Source: JAZFSZ01 sp036446455 (lineage in GTDB: Bacteria > Pseudomonadota > Gammaproteobacteria > Acidiferrobacterales > JAJDNE01). From it: a DNA stretch of 5,978 nt. This document shows, in pieces, positions 1 through 5,597 of this stretch. The DNA lies in the NCBI GenBank assembly GCA_036446455.1, contig JAZFSZ010000158.1:1-5978 (forward strand), read 5' to 3'. The position numbers and the translations under genes are program-made. The stretch's first letter is position 1. Each line of letters begins with the position of its first letter. The notes beneath the pieces are model-generated. The model had not been told where the DNA came from and searched no databases. It was given only the letters and a program-made list of their open reading frames with translations.

Positions 1-2307
1 ATTCTGGTTTGAGCGCTGGTATTTCACCAGGTTGTAGAAATCAACACCGCCTTCACCGGGGGTGGTCTCGACATCATTGACGCGTACCACGATACGGCTG
101 GCGTCGACTGAATCCACCACACCACCACGACGGGCTATTACTGCCACACCGGAGTCCACGCACACGGTGCGTTCGATACCCGTACCCACCAGCGGTTTTT
201 CGGTCATCAGCGTCGGCACCGCCTGACGCTGCATGTTGGATCCCATCAGGGCGCGGTTGGCGTCATCGTGCTCAAGGAACGGAATCAGACAGGCGGCAAC
301 GGAAACGATCTGCGATGGCGCCACATCAATGTATTGCACCATATCCGCTGTTGCCAGCATGAATTCATTCTTGTTGCGGCAGGACACCAGTTCGTCGGTC
401 AGTTTGCCCTTGTTATCTACCGACGCGTTGGCCTGGGCAATCACGAACTTGCCTTCTTCAATGGCGGACAGGTAATCGACGTCATCGGTAACCTTGCTAC
501 CCACTACCTTGCGATATGGGGTTTCCAGGAAACCGTATTCATTGGTACGTGCATAGATCGCCAGCGAGTTGATCAGACCAATATTGGGGCCTTCGGGTGT
601 TTCAATCGGACAGACACGACCGTAATGGGTCGGGTGCACATCGCGCACCTCGAAACCGGCGCGCTCACGCGTCAGGCCGCCCGGACCCAGTGCCGATACA
701 CGGCGCTTGTGGGTTACTTCCGACAGTGGGTTGGTCTGGTCCATAAACTGGGACAGTTGCGAGGAACCAAAGAATTCCTTCACCACCGCGGAAACCGGTT
801 TGGCGTTAATCAGCTCCTGCGGCATCAGGCCTTCCGATTCCGCCAGGGCCAGACGTTCACGCACCGCGCGCTCAACACGCACCAAACCAATACGAAACTG
901 GTTCTCGGCCAGTTCGCCGACAGAACGCACGCGACGATTGCCCAGGTGGTCGATATCATCCACCTGGCCATTGCCGTTCTTGAGATCGATCAGCGTTTTC
1001 ATGACATCGACGATGTCTTCCTTCGACAGAATGCCCGGACCCTCATCGGTTTCGCGCGCCAGTCGACGGTTGAATTTCATGCGGCCGACTGCGGACAGAT
1101 CGTAGCGGTCAGCCGAAAAGAACATATTGTTAAACAGGGATTGCGCCGCGTCTTTTGTCGGTGGCTCGCCGGGACGCATCATGCGATAGATTTCGATCTG
1201 GGCTTCCAGTGGATTGGTGCTTGGATCAAGGCGCAGGGTATCCGAAATAAACGGACCGCAATCGAGATCGTTGGTATAGATGGTTTTAATCTCGCTGATA
1301 CCGGATTCGTGCAGCTTCTCCATCAGTTCTTCAGTAATAACTTCGTTGGCCGCAAACAGGATTTCACCAGTCTCCTTGTCGAAGATATCTTCCGCCAGCG
1401 AGCGACCCATCAGGTACAGTTCCGGAACGATCAGCTGTTTCAGGCGGGATTTTTCCAGTTCACGCACCATGCGGGCAGTCACACGCTTGCCAGCTTCCAC
1501 GAGCACATCGCCCTTGGAGTTGCGCAGATCAAATTCAAATTGCAAACCACGCAGGCGTGACGGTACCAGTTCCACCTTGATCTCGTTTTTACCAATGTGG
1601 TAGGTGTCAGTATCAAAAAAGGTTTCCAGAATTTCCTGCGTATTCATTCCCAAGGAACGCAGCAGGATGGCCGCCGGCAGCTTGCGTCGACGATCGATAC
1701 GAACAAAAAGGAAATCTTTGGGATCAAATTCGAGATCGAGCCAGGAACCACGGTAGGGTATGACGCGGGCAGAAAACAGCAACTTGCCTGAACTGTGCGT
1801 CTTGCCGCTGTCGTGTTCGAAAAATACACCCGGCGAACGATGCAACTGGGAAACAATCACGCGCTCAGTACCGTTAATAATAAAGGTACCGTTGGTAGTC
1901 ATGAGCGGAATCTCACCCATGTACACTTCCTGCTCACGGATATCACGAACTGCCTTGCTGCCAGTGGCATCGTCTTTGTTAAATACCACCAGGCGTACCA
2001 GCACGCGTAATGGTGCGGAATAAATCAAACCGCGCTGCTGGCACTCCTTGACGTCAAAGGCAGGTTCGCCAAGGCGATAGCTGACAAATTCCAGCGCCGC
2101 ATTGCCGTTGTAGGACTCGATCGGGAAAACAGACTTGAACGCTGCTTGTAAACCCTGGTCGATACGCTGCTCTGGCGGGGTATCGATTTGCAGGTACTTG
2201 GCATAGGATTCCTTTTGAATCGCAAGCAGATAAGGCACTTTCTGCACGATCCGGCGTTTGCCAAAACTTTTACGAATTCGCAGCTTCTCAGTGAATGTGT
2301 AGGCCAT
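1..2307 (-). CDS. rpoB: RNA polymerase beta subunit, N-terminal 769 residues (3' end outside window)
   Basis: RpoB is the catalytic beta subunit of RNA polymerase and pairs with beta' to form the active centre. I translated the frame from the ATG at 2307 to position 1: it is open throughout, giving 769 residues of a usual ~1340-1360. It starts MAYTFTEKLRIRKSFGKR, then shows the N-terminal lobe (SVFPIESYNGN, YRLGEPAFDVKEC, REQEVYMGEIPLM, RSPGVFF), the proteobacterial insertion region from about residue 210, the rifampicin/fork-loop region GSSQLSQFMDQ (514-524) and THKRR (532-536), and ETPEGPNIGLINSL at about 569-582. Numbering runs 7 ahead of E. coli here. The rifampicin-contact residues Q520, F521, D523, H533, R536 and S538 are the normal ones; position 525 is Thr where Asn is usual. 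A GAGG ribosome binding site lies 6 bases before the ATG. rpoC is expected beyond the left edge. Confidence 0.99.
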   Translation of the reverse strand, partial: MAYTFTEKLRIRKSFGKRRIVQKVPYLLAIQKESYAKYLQIDTPPEQRIDQGLQAAFKSVFPIESYNGNAALEFVSYRLGEPAFDVKECQQRGLIYSAPLRVLVRLVVFNKDDATGSKAVRDIREQEVYMGEIPLMTTNGTFIINGTERVIVSQLHRSPGVFFEHDSGKTHSSGKLLFSARVIPYRGSWLDLEFDPKDFLFVRIDRRRKLPAAILLRSLGMNTQEILETFFDTDTYHIGKNEIKVELVPSRLRGLQFEFDLRNSKGDVLVEAGKRVTARMVRELEKSRLKQLIVPELYLMGRSLAEDIFDKETGEILFAANEVITEELMEKLHESGISEIKTIYTNDLDCGPFISDTLRLDPSTNPLEAQIEIYRMMRPGEPPTKDAAQSLFNNMFFSADRYDLSAVGRMKFNRRLARETDEGPGILSKEDIVDVMKTLIDLKNGNGQVDDIDHLGNRRVRSVGELAENQFRIGLVRVERAVRERLALAESEGLMPQELINAKPVSAVVKEFFGSSQLSQFMDQTNPLSEVTHKRRVSALGPGGLTRERAGFEVRDVHPTHYGRVCPIETPEGPNIGLINSLAIYARTNEYGFLETPYRKVVGSKVTDDVDYLSAIEEGKFVIAQANASVDNKGKLTDELVSCRNKNEFMLATADMVQYIDVAPSQIVSVAACLIPFLEHDDANRALMGSNMQRQAVPTLMTEKPLVGTGIERTVCVDSGVAVIARRGGVVDSVDASRIVVRVNDVETTPGEGGVDFYNLVKYQRSNQN

Positions 2308-2479
2308 GCTTTCCCTCGACTCTCAACTCTGTAATGTGTGCGTCAGCGCCTTTAACTGCTAACGCGAAAATAACAAGCGGGAACAGGCCGGCAGTATTCC
2401 GCCAGCCTGAACCCCGATAATGTTTCGATCCTTCGCTTGGGAGGGATCGATTGCGCTACCAAATTCAATTGGCAGACAC
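2308..2479 (-). promoter_or_regulatory. rplL-rpoB intergenic region with three stem-loops, candidate attenuator/processing site
   Basis: This non-coding gap of 172 bases separates rplL from rpoB. Reading the minus-strand RNA there are three stem-loops in order: a 7-bp perfect stem (2444-2450 with 2425-2431, 12-base loop); a 9-bp stem with one G-U pair (2401-2409 with 2384-2392, 8-base loop), extended across two U-U mismatches by GGG/CCC (2412-2414 with 2379-2381); and an 8-bp stem with one G-U pair (2358-2365 with 2340-2347, 10-base loop). The middle one is followed by the U-rich stretch GCUUGUUAUUUU, so it could act as a leaky terminator. In E. coli this interval holds a partial attenuator and an RNase III site, which lower rpoB expression relative to the ribosomal genes. 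The same role here is inference. Confidence 0.6.
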
Positions 2480-2854
2480 TTACTTCAGCTCGATCTTGGC
2501 GCCGGCTTCTTCCAGCTTCTTTTTCATGTCTTCGGCTTCGGCCTTGGGCGCCGCTTCCTTCACAGTCGCCGGAGCGGATTCCACCAACTCCTTGGCCTCC
2601 TTCAGACCCAGGCTGGTCATAGCACGAACAGCCTTGATCACGGAAACCTTGCTGGAGCCCATATCAACCAATACAACGTCGAAATCGTCCTTGGCCTCTT
2701 CGGCGCCAGCTTCAGCGGCAGCCGGTGCCGCTACGGCAACGGCCGCGGCGGTGGATACGTTGAACTTGTCTTCCATATCCTTGATGAGCTCGGAAAGCTC
2801 CAGCACGGACATGCCGCTGATTGCGTCCATAATTTCGTTCTTGGATACAGCCAT
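2480..2854 (-). CDS. rplL: 50S ribosomal protein L7/L12
   Basis: L7/L12 is the multicopy acidic stalk protein that recruits and activates the translational GTPases (EF-Tu, EF-G, IF2, RF3). The 124-residue product has the family's three parts: an N-terminal dimerisation and L10-binding helical domain (about 1-32, with DAISGMSVLELSELIKDMED), a flexible Ala-rich hinge (about 33-54), and the globular C-terminal domain (57-124) with VSVIKAVRAMTSLGLKEAKE and the ending KKKLEEAGAKIELK. In the GTPase-binding helix, Ser81 replaces the more common Gly (TSLGLKEAK against TGLGLKEAK). The ATG at 2854 is preceded by GGAG at 7 bases. It lies 42 bases after rplJ, consistent with co-transcription and with shared control through the L10 leader. 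Confidence 0.98.
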   Translation of the reverse strand: MAVSKNEIMDAISGMSVLELSELIKDMEDKFNVSTAAAVAVAAPAAAEAGAEEAKDDFDVVLVDMGSSKVSVIKAVRAMTSLGLKEAKELVESAPATVKEAAPKAEAEDMKKKLEEAGAKIELK

Positions 2855-2896
2855 TTCTTTTCTCCAGATAATCTAAATCAGTTAATTCGGTTTGAC

Positions 2897-3421
2897 TTAC
2901 GCAGCTTCCCTGGCTTCGCGAATAGCAACCAACGTGCGCACGAATGCCGCCGGTACCTCGTTCAGGGTACGGACAAACTTCTGCATCGGTGCGTTCATGG
3001 TTGCCAACAGAATCGCCAGCAGTTCTTCGCGGCCTGGCAACCTGGCCAGCGCCTTGAGTTGCTCTTGCGACATAATCACGCCGCCCATAGCGCCGGTCTT
3101 GATAATTAGTTTGTCATTTTCTTTGGCAAACTCATCAAGTACCTTGGCCACGGCTGCCGGATCAGTCGATGCGGCAAGCGCCAGTGGACCCACCATATGG
3201 TCTTTCAGGCATTCAAAGTTCGAACCTTCAACAGCACGCTTTGCAAGTGAGTTTTTCACCACGCGCAAGAACACACCGGCTTCCCGGGCCTTGCGGCGCA
3301 GCTCTGTCATTTGAGCCACGGTCAAACCACGATACTCAGCCAGTATAGCGGCTTCCGCGCCTGAAATAGCTTCAGTCACTTCAGACACCACGGCCATTTT
3401 CTGCTCTATATCAAGACTCAT
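2897..3421 (-). CDS. rplJ: 50S ribosomal protein L10, long form with extended L12-binding helix
   Basis: L10 anchors the L7/L12 dimers to 23S rRNA at the base of the stalk and, with L12 bound, represses its own mRNA. The 174-residue product shows the rRNA-binding N-terminal domain (AEYRGLTVAQMTELRRKARE about 28-47; FLRVVKNSLAKRAVEG 51-66; FECLKDHMVGPLALA 69-83) and the C-terminal helix after LPGREELL (129-136). The start is set at the ATG at 3421 by a GGAGGT site 8 bases upstream and by homology; the frame stays open for 83 more codons upstream, but those run through the leader RNA and look unlike L10. From memory E. coli and Pseudomonas L10 have 165-166 residues. The extra length lies in the C-terminal helix, where FVRTL occurs twice 11 residues apart (149-153 and 160-164). 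Confidence 0.98.
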   Translation of the reverse strand: MSLDIEQKMAVVSEVTEAISGAEAAILAEYRGLTVAQMTELRRKAREAGVFLRVVKNSLAKRAVEGSNFECLKDHMVGPLALAASTDPAAVAKVLDEFAKENDKLIIKTGAMGGVIMSQEQLKALARLPGREELLAILLATMNAPMQKFVRTLNEVPAAFVRTLVAIREAREAA

Positions 3422-3434
3422 GTAGAGCCACCTC

Positions 3435-3449
3435 CGTCTATAAAAGACG
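3435..3449 (-). promoter_or_regulatory. Hairpin abutting the rplJ ribosome binding site
   Basis: In the mRNA CGUCU (3449-3445) pairs with AGACG (3439-3435) around a UUUAU loop. The last G of the stem is the first base of the GGAGG ribosome binding site (3435-3431), which is 8 bases before the rplJ ATG with the following T. The hairpin leaves most of the site free, so it may hold it single-stranded. A regulatory role is inference. Confidence 0.45.
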
Positions 3450-3478
3450 ACAACCGTATCCAGAAAAAACTCTGACTC

Positions 3479-3655
3479 CGGGTTCATCGCCTGCGCAGGC
3501 CGCCCCGCTACTAAATCAACCCTGGGTCTCGTATCGATCCCGCCCCCTTCAAGTCGATTTAGCAACGAGGCAATTAAGTAAAACGCCTGCGGTCTTGGAC
3601 AATCTCCCTGCACCTTCACAACCGTTTCCGGCCAATCGGGAGCAGAGAGCCCCAA
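3479..3655 (-). promoter_or_regulatory. L10 leader RNA (autoregulatory mRNA element of rplJ-rplL)
   Basis: The minus-strand RNA here resembles the known L10 leader (Rfam L10_leader), to which the L10-L12 complex binds to repress translation of rplJ and rplL. The recognisable core is GUGAAGGUGCAGGGAGAUUG followed by UCCAAGACCGCAGGCG. Visible helices are: GGGGC/GCUCC (3639-3653); GGCCG/CGGUU capped by a GAAA loop (3620-3633); a closing helix CGCAGGC/GCCUGCG (3585-3591 with 3494-3500); and inside it a 16-bp helix with three G-U pairs (3556-3571 with 3502-3517). Location about 60-235 bases before the rplJ start fits. The identification rests on remembered family sequence plus pairing, not on a covariance search, and the exact ends are approximate. 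Confidence 0.72.
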
Positions 3656-3758
3656 TCCTTTAAAACACAATTAGTAAATCACAATTACCAGTTAAAAATT
3701 TCAGTACGTTTTGCGCACCAATCATAATTAACGCTTAACTGCTGGTTATTAATTGCTA
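3656..3758 (-). promoter_or_regulatory. AT-rich region after rplA, probable location of the rplJ promoter
   Basis: This stretch between the rplA stop and the L10 leader carries no gene and is clearly more AT-rich than its surroundings. E. coli has a promoter for rplJ in the equivalent place. The best single hexamer I see is TATGAT (minus strand, 3726-3721), one base off TATAAT, but it lacks a convincing -35 box at 16-18 bases. A 14-base tandem repeat sits at 3660-3687. The promoter assignment is positional inference. Confidence 0.3.
3660..3687 (-). repeat. Tandem 14-base direct repeat upstream of the L10 leader
   Basis: On the minus strand TAATTGTGATTTAC (3687-3674) is followed directly by TAATTGTGTTTTAA (3673-3660), matching at 12 of 14 positions. 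It lies immediately before the L10 leader, in the region where a promoter is expected. The spacing of 14 bases is longer than one helical turn. Confidence 0.7.
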
Positions 3759-4448
3759 CTACAACGTTGCGGTATCAATCATCACACCCGGTCCCATGGT
3801 GGAGGACAGGGTGATGCGTTTGATATACGTACCCTTGGCGGAAGACGGTTTCGCCTTCTGCAGGGCATTAATTAAGGCCGCCAGGTTTTCCTTCAGTGCA
3901 TCGGCATTAAATGAGGCCTTGCCGATAGTGCAATGAATAATGCCGGCCTTGTCGATGCGGTACTGCACCTGGCCTGACTTGGCGTCAGTCACCGCCTTCT
4001 CAGTATTGGCGGCTACCGTGCCCACTTTGGGGTTCGGCATCAAACCACGCGGACCCAGAATCTGGCCCAACTGTCCGACCACCTTCATGGCATCGGGGGT
4101 AGCAATCACAATATCCCAGTCAAAATCGCCTTTTTTTACTCTCTCCGCCAAATCGTCCATACCCACCACATCGGCGCCAGCCTTGCGGGCAGCCTCGGCC
4201 TGATCGCCTTCGGCAAACACGGCGACTTTTACGGTTTTACCGGTGCCGCGTGGCAATACAGTCGAACCCCGGACATTCTGATCGGACTTACGGGCATCGA
4301 CGCCCAGATTCACCGCCACATCAACGGATTCGTCAAACTTGGCGCTGGCACTGCCCTTGACCAGGGTCAGGGCCTCGTTGATCTCATACTGCTTGCCAAG
4401 CTCGATATTCCCCGATATCGCCTTCATGCGTTTACTTAATTTTGCCAT
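3759..4448 (-). CDS. rplA: 50S ribosomal protein L1
   Basis: L1 forms the mobile stalk at the tRNA exit side of the 50S subunit and represses its own operon by binding the rplK leader. The 229-residue product (E. coli about 234) starts MAKLSKRMKAISGN, has the first RNA-contact segment KFDESVDVAVNLGVD (37-51), and carries the family signature GQLGQILGPRGLMPNPKVGT (125-144), with the second half of domain I at IDKAGIIHCTIGKASF (165-180). The ATG at 4448 is chosen by homology and by a GGAGG ribosome binding site 9 bases upstream, inside the end of rplK; an in-frame ATG 16 codons earlier would overlap rplK and add unrelated residues. The rplK TGA and this ATG are one base apart, so translational coupling is likely. 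Confidence 0.98.
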   Translation of the reverse strand: MAKLSKRMKAISGNIELGKQYEINEALTLVKGSASAKFDESVDVAVNLGVDARKSDQNVRGSTVLPRGTGKTVKVAVFAEGDQAEAARKAGADVVGMDDLAERVKKGDFDWDIVIATPDAMKVVGQLGQILGPRGLMPNPKVGTVAANTEKAVTDAKSGQVQYRIDKAGIIHCTIGKASFNADALKENLAALINALQKAKPSSAKGTYIKRITLSSTMGPGVMIDTATL

Positions 4449-4449
4449 C

Positions 4450-4881
4450 TCACTCGCCCTCCGTCTCGATACCCATAGAGCGGGCGCTGCCAGCAATTAT
4501 CTTCACCGCGGCATCCATATCATTGGCATTCAGATCCTTCATCTTGGTAGTGGCTATCTCTTCAAGCTGCGCACGGGTGACCTTGCCTACCTTATCGGTA
4601 TGGGGGGTACTGGAGCCTTTATTCAGCCCCAGCGCTTTTTTCAGCAACACCGCTGCCGGCGGCGTTTTGGTAATAAAAGTGAAACTTTTATCACTGAAGA
4701 CAGTGACCACCACGGGAATCGGCAACCCCTTTTCCACGCTCTGCGTAGCGGCATTGAATGCCTTGCAGAACTCCATGATGTTGAGTCCGTGTTGGCCCAG
4801 GGCCGGACCCACAGGCGGGCTGGGATTGGCTTCCCCGGCAGCCACCTGCAACTTGATATAAGAGTCGATCTTTTTTGCCAT
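4450..4881 (-). CDS. rplK: 50S ribosomal protein L11
   Basis: L11 binds helices 43-44 of 23S rRNA in the GTPase-associated centre, is needed for stringent-factor activation and lines the thiostrepton site. The 143-residue product has the N-terminal domain with the proline-rich segment NPSPPVGPALGQHG (19-32) and NIMEFCKAFNA (34-44), the middle KTPPAAVLLKKALGL (72-86), and the rRNA-binding C-terminal domain with VGKVTRAQLEEIA (98-110) and IAGSARSMGI (129-138). Length matches the family (142 in E. coli). The ATG at 4881 has AAGGAG 9 bases upstream. It is the first gene after a 181-base structured gap and overlaps no neighbour; rplA starts one base after its TGA. Confidence 0.99.
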   Translation of the reverse strand: MAKKIDSYIKLQVAAGEANPSPPVGPALGQHGLNIMEFCKAFNAATQSVEKGLPIPVVVTVFSDKSFTFITKTPPAAVLLKKALGLNKGSSTPHTDKVGKVTRAQLEEIATTKMKDLNANDMDAAVKIIAGSARSMGIETEGE

Positions 4882-5062
4882 GACTTGCTACTCCTTCGGG
4901 TGCAAACACCGTACCGGCAACTGCTTTCACCGTCGGAAGACGGTTGCTGCCATTCGCTTTCGGGCTCCCCGTAAAAATCAACCTGGTAGGTGTACTCTAC
5001 CGAGCACAATTGATCGCCGTCAGACGGCGCCTACCGCTTTAATAGAGCCAGGTGGAAAAAGT
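4882..5062 (-). promoter_or_regulatory. nusG-rplK intergenic region: structured leader of rplK-rplA
   Basis: This gap holds several RNA hairpins on the transcribed strand and no gene. In order: the 3' arm of a hairpin that encloses the nusG stop (5049-5080); a three-way junction (4985-5035); CGGG-GAG-CCCG (4961-4971); ACCGUC-UUCC-GACGGU (4929-4944); then the rplK ribosome binding site. In E. coli the equivalent gap contains the rplK promoter and the L1-binding operator. The run ACGGGGAGCC (about 4963-4972) resembles the GGUGGGAGGC part of the L1 site in 23S rRNA, but I could not establish that it is the operator. Confidence 0.55.
4985..5035 (-). promoter_or_regulatory. Predicted three-way-junction RNA in the rplK leader
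   Basis: The 51-base minus-strand RNA folds by eye with nearly every base used. A closing helix GGUAGG (5035-5030) pairs with CCUACC (4990-4985). Stem A is CGCCGU-CUG-ACGGCG (5029-5015, 6 bp). A six-base linker AUCAAU (5014-5009) follows. Stem B is UGUGCUC-GGUA-GAGUACA (5008-4991, 7 bp with one G-U). Stem A abuts the closing helix with no unpaired base, and so does stem B on its 3' side. A competing 5-bp hairpin GGUAG/CUACC (5001-4985) would break it. Confidence 0.55.
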
Positions 5063-5080
5063 CTAGCCCTTTTCCACCTG
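5049..5080 (-). other. Perfect 11-bp inverted repeat enclosing the nusG stop codon
   Basis: In the RNA CAGGUGGAAAA (5080-5070, the last codons of nusG) pairs without mismatch with UUUUCCACCUG (5059-5049), and the 10-base loop contains the UAG stop (5065-5063). No U-run follows the 3' arm (GCUCUAUU), so it does not look like a standard intrinsic terminator. It could protect a 3' end, slow the polymerase or be a processing site. Confidence 0.65.
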
Positions 5081-5596
5081 TGAAAAATCCAGTTCCACCG
5101 GTGTCATGCGACCAAAAATGGACACCGACACACGCAGTTTGGCCTTTTCAAAATTAACGTCTTCCACTGTGCCATTGAAATCGGCAAAGGGTCCGTCAAT
5201 CACACGTACCTGCTCGCCCGCCTCGAAGGTGAACTTGGGCCGTGGTTTCTCCGCGCCCTCCTGAACCTGCTGCAGGATGACCTCGGCTTCTTTGTCGCTG
5301 ATCGGCGCCGGTTTGTTGGCCGTTCCACCGATAAATCCGGTAACCTTGGGCACACTTTTGACCAGGTGCCAGGTATCGTCCGTCATTTCCATTTTCACTA
5401 GCACGTAACCGGGGAAAAACTTGCGCTTGGTTGTGCGTTTCTGGCCACCACGCATTTCCACCACCTCTTCCGTGGGCACCATGATCTCGCCAAACATGTC
5501 TTCCATGCCAGCATCACGAATGTGCTGTTCCAGCGACCGCTCGACCTGTTTCTCAAAGCCGGAGAAGGCGTGTATCACATACCATTGCATAGACAT
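5063..5596 (-). CDS. nusG: Transcription termination/antitermination factor NusG
   Basis: NusG binds the RNA polymerase clamp, suppresses pausing, and through its KOW domain contacts Rho or ribosomal protein S10, linking transcription to translation. The 177-residue product has the NGN domain (about 4-115: WYVIHAFSGFEKQVERSL, MEDMFGEIMVPTEEVVEMR, KRKFFPGYVLVKM, VTGFIGGT) and the KOW domain (about 125-177, GPFADFNG at 135-142). Phe161 corresponds to E. coli Phe165, part of the Rho/S10 surface. The ATG at 5596 is chosen because GGAG lies 7 bases upstream and homology starts there; an in-frame ATG nine codons earlier would overlap secE. A second ATG two codons in is possible but too near the site. 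It follows secE with one base between the TGA and ATG. Confidence 0.99.
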   Translation of the reverse strand: MSMQWYVIHAFSGFEKQVERSLEQHIRDAGMEDMFGEIMVPTEEVVEMRGGQKRTTKRKFFPGYVLVKMEMTDDTWHLVKSVPKVTGFIGGTANKPAPISDKEAEVILQQVQEGAEKPRPKFTFEAGEQVRVIDGPFADFNGTVEDVNFEKAKLRVSVSIFGRMTPVELDFSQVEKG

Positions 5597-5597
5597 A

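Noticed and set aside
268..1560. 430-codon open frame on the plus strand
   Set aside because: It lies codon-opposite-codon to rpoB. Stops on this strand would need TTA, CTA or TCA codons in rpoB, which this gene rarely uses, so the opening is a codon-bias shadow. The product is His/Gln/Arg-rich and resembles no family I know.
2420..3109. 229-codon open frame on the plus strand across rplL and the end of rplJ
   Set aside because: Antisense to two certain ribosomal protein genes, with low-complexity product and no recognisable domain.
3422..3670. Upstream extension of rplJ by 83 codons
   Set aside because: The frame happens to be open through the L10 leader, but the residues do not resemble L10 and the ribosome binding site lies at 3431-3435.
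3668..3687. CRP-like TGTGA in the tandem repeat
   Set aside because: The second half-site TCACA is missing at the required spacing; the two copies are direct, not inverted.
3689..3741. 7-bp inverted repeat (CAGTTAA/TTAACTG) as a terminator after rplA
   Set aside because: The loop of about 39 bases is too large, the stem is AT-rich and no U-run follows.
4339..4974. Plus-strand open frame across rplA, rplK and the leader
   Set aside because: Antisense to conserved genes; no ribosome binding site or family resemblance seen.
4985..5035. tRNA gene, because GGTAGAG resembles a tRNA D-arm
   Set aside because: There is no acceptor stem, anticodon arm, T-arm or CCA end, and the GGTAGAG bases are used in a simple hairpin.
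5039..5065. TAGACT and TATTAA as a promoter for rplK
   Set aside because: Each matches the consensus at only 4 of 6 positions and the spacing is 15 bases. The implied start would fall inside the first strand of the three-way junction.
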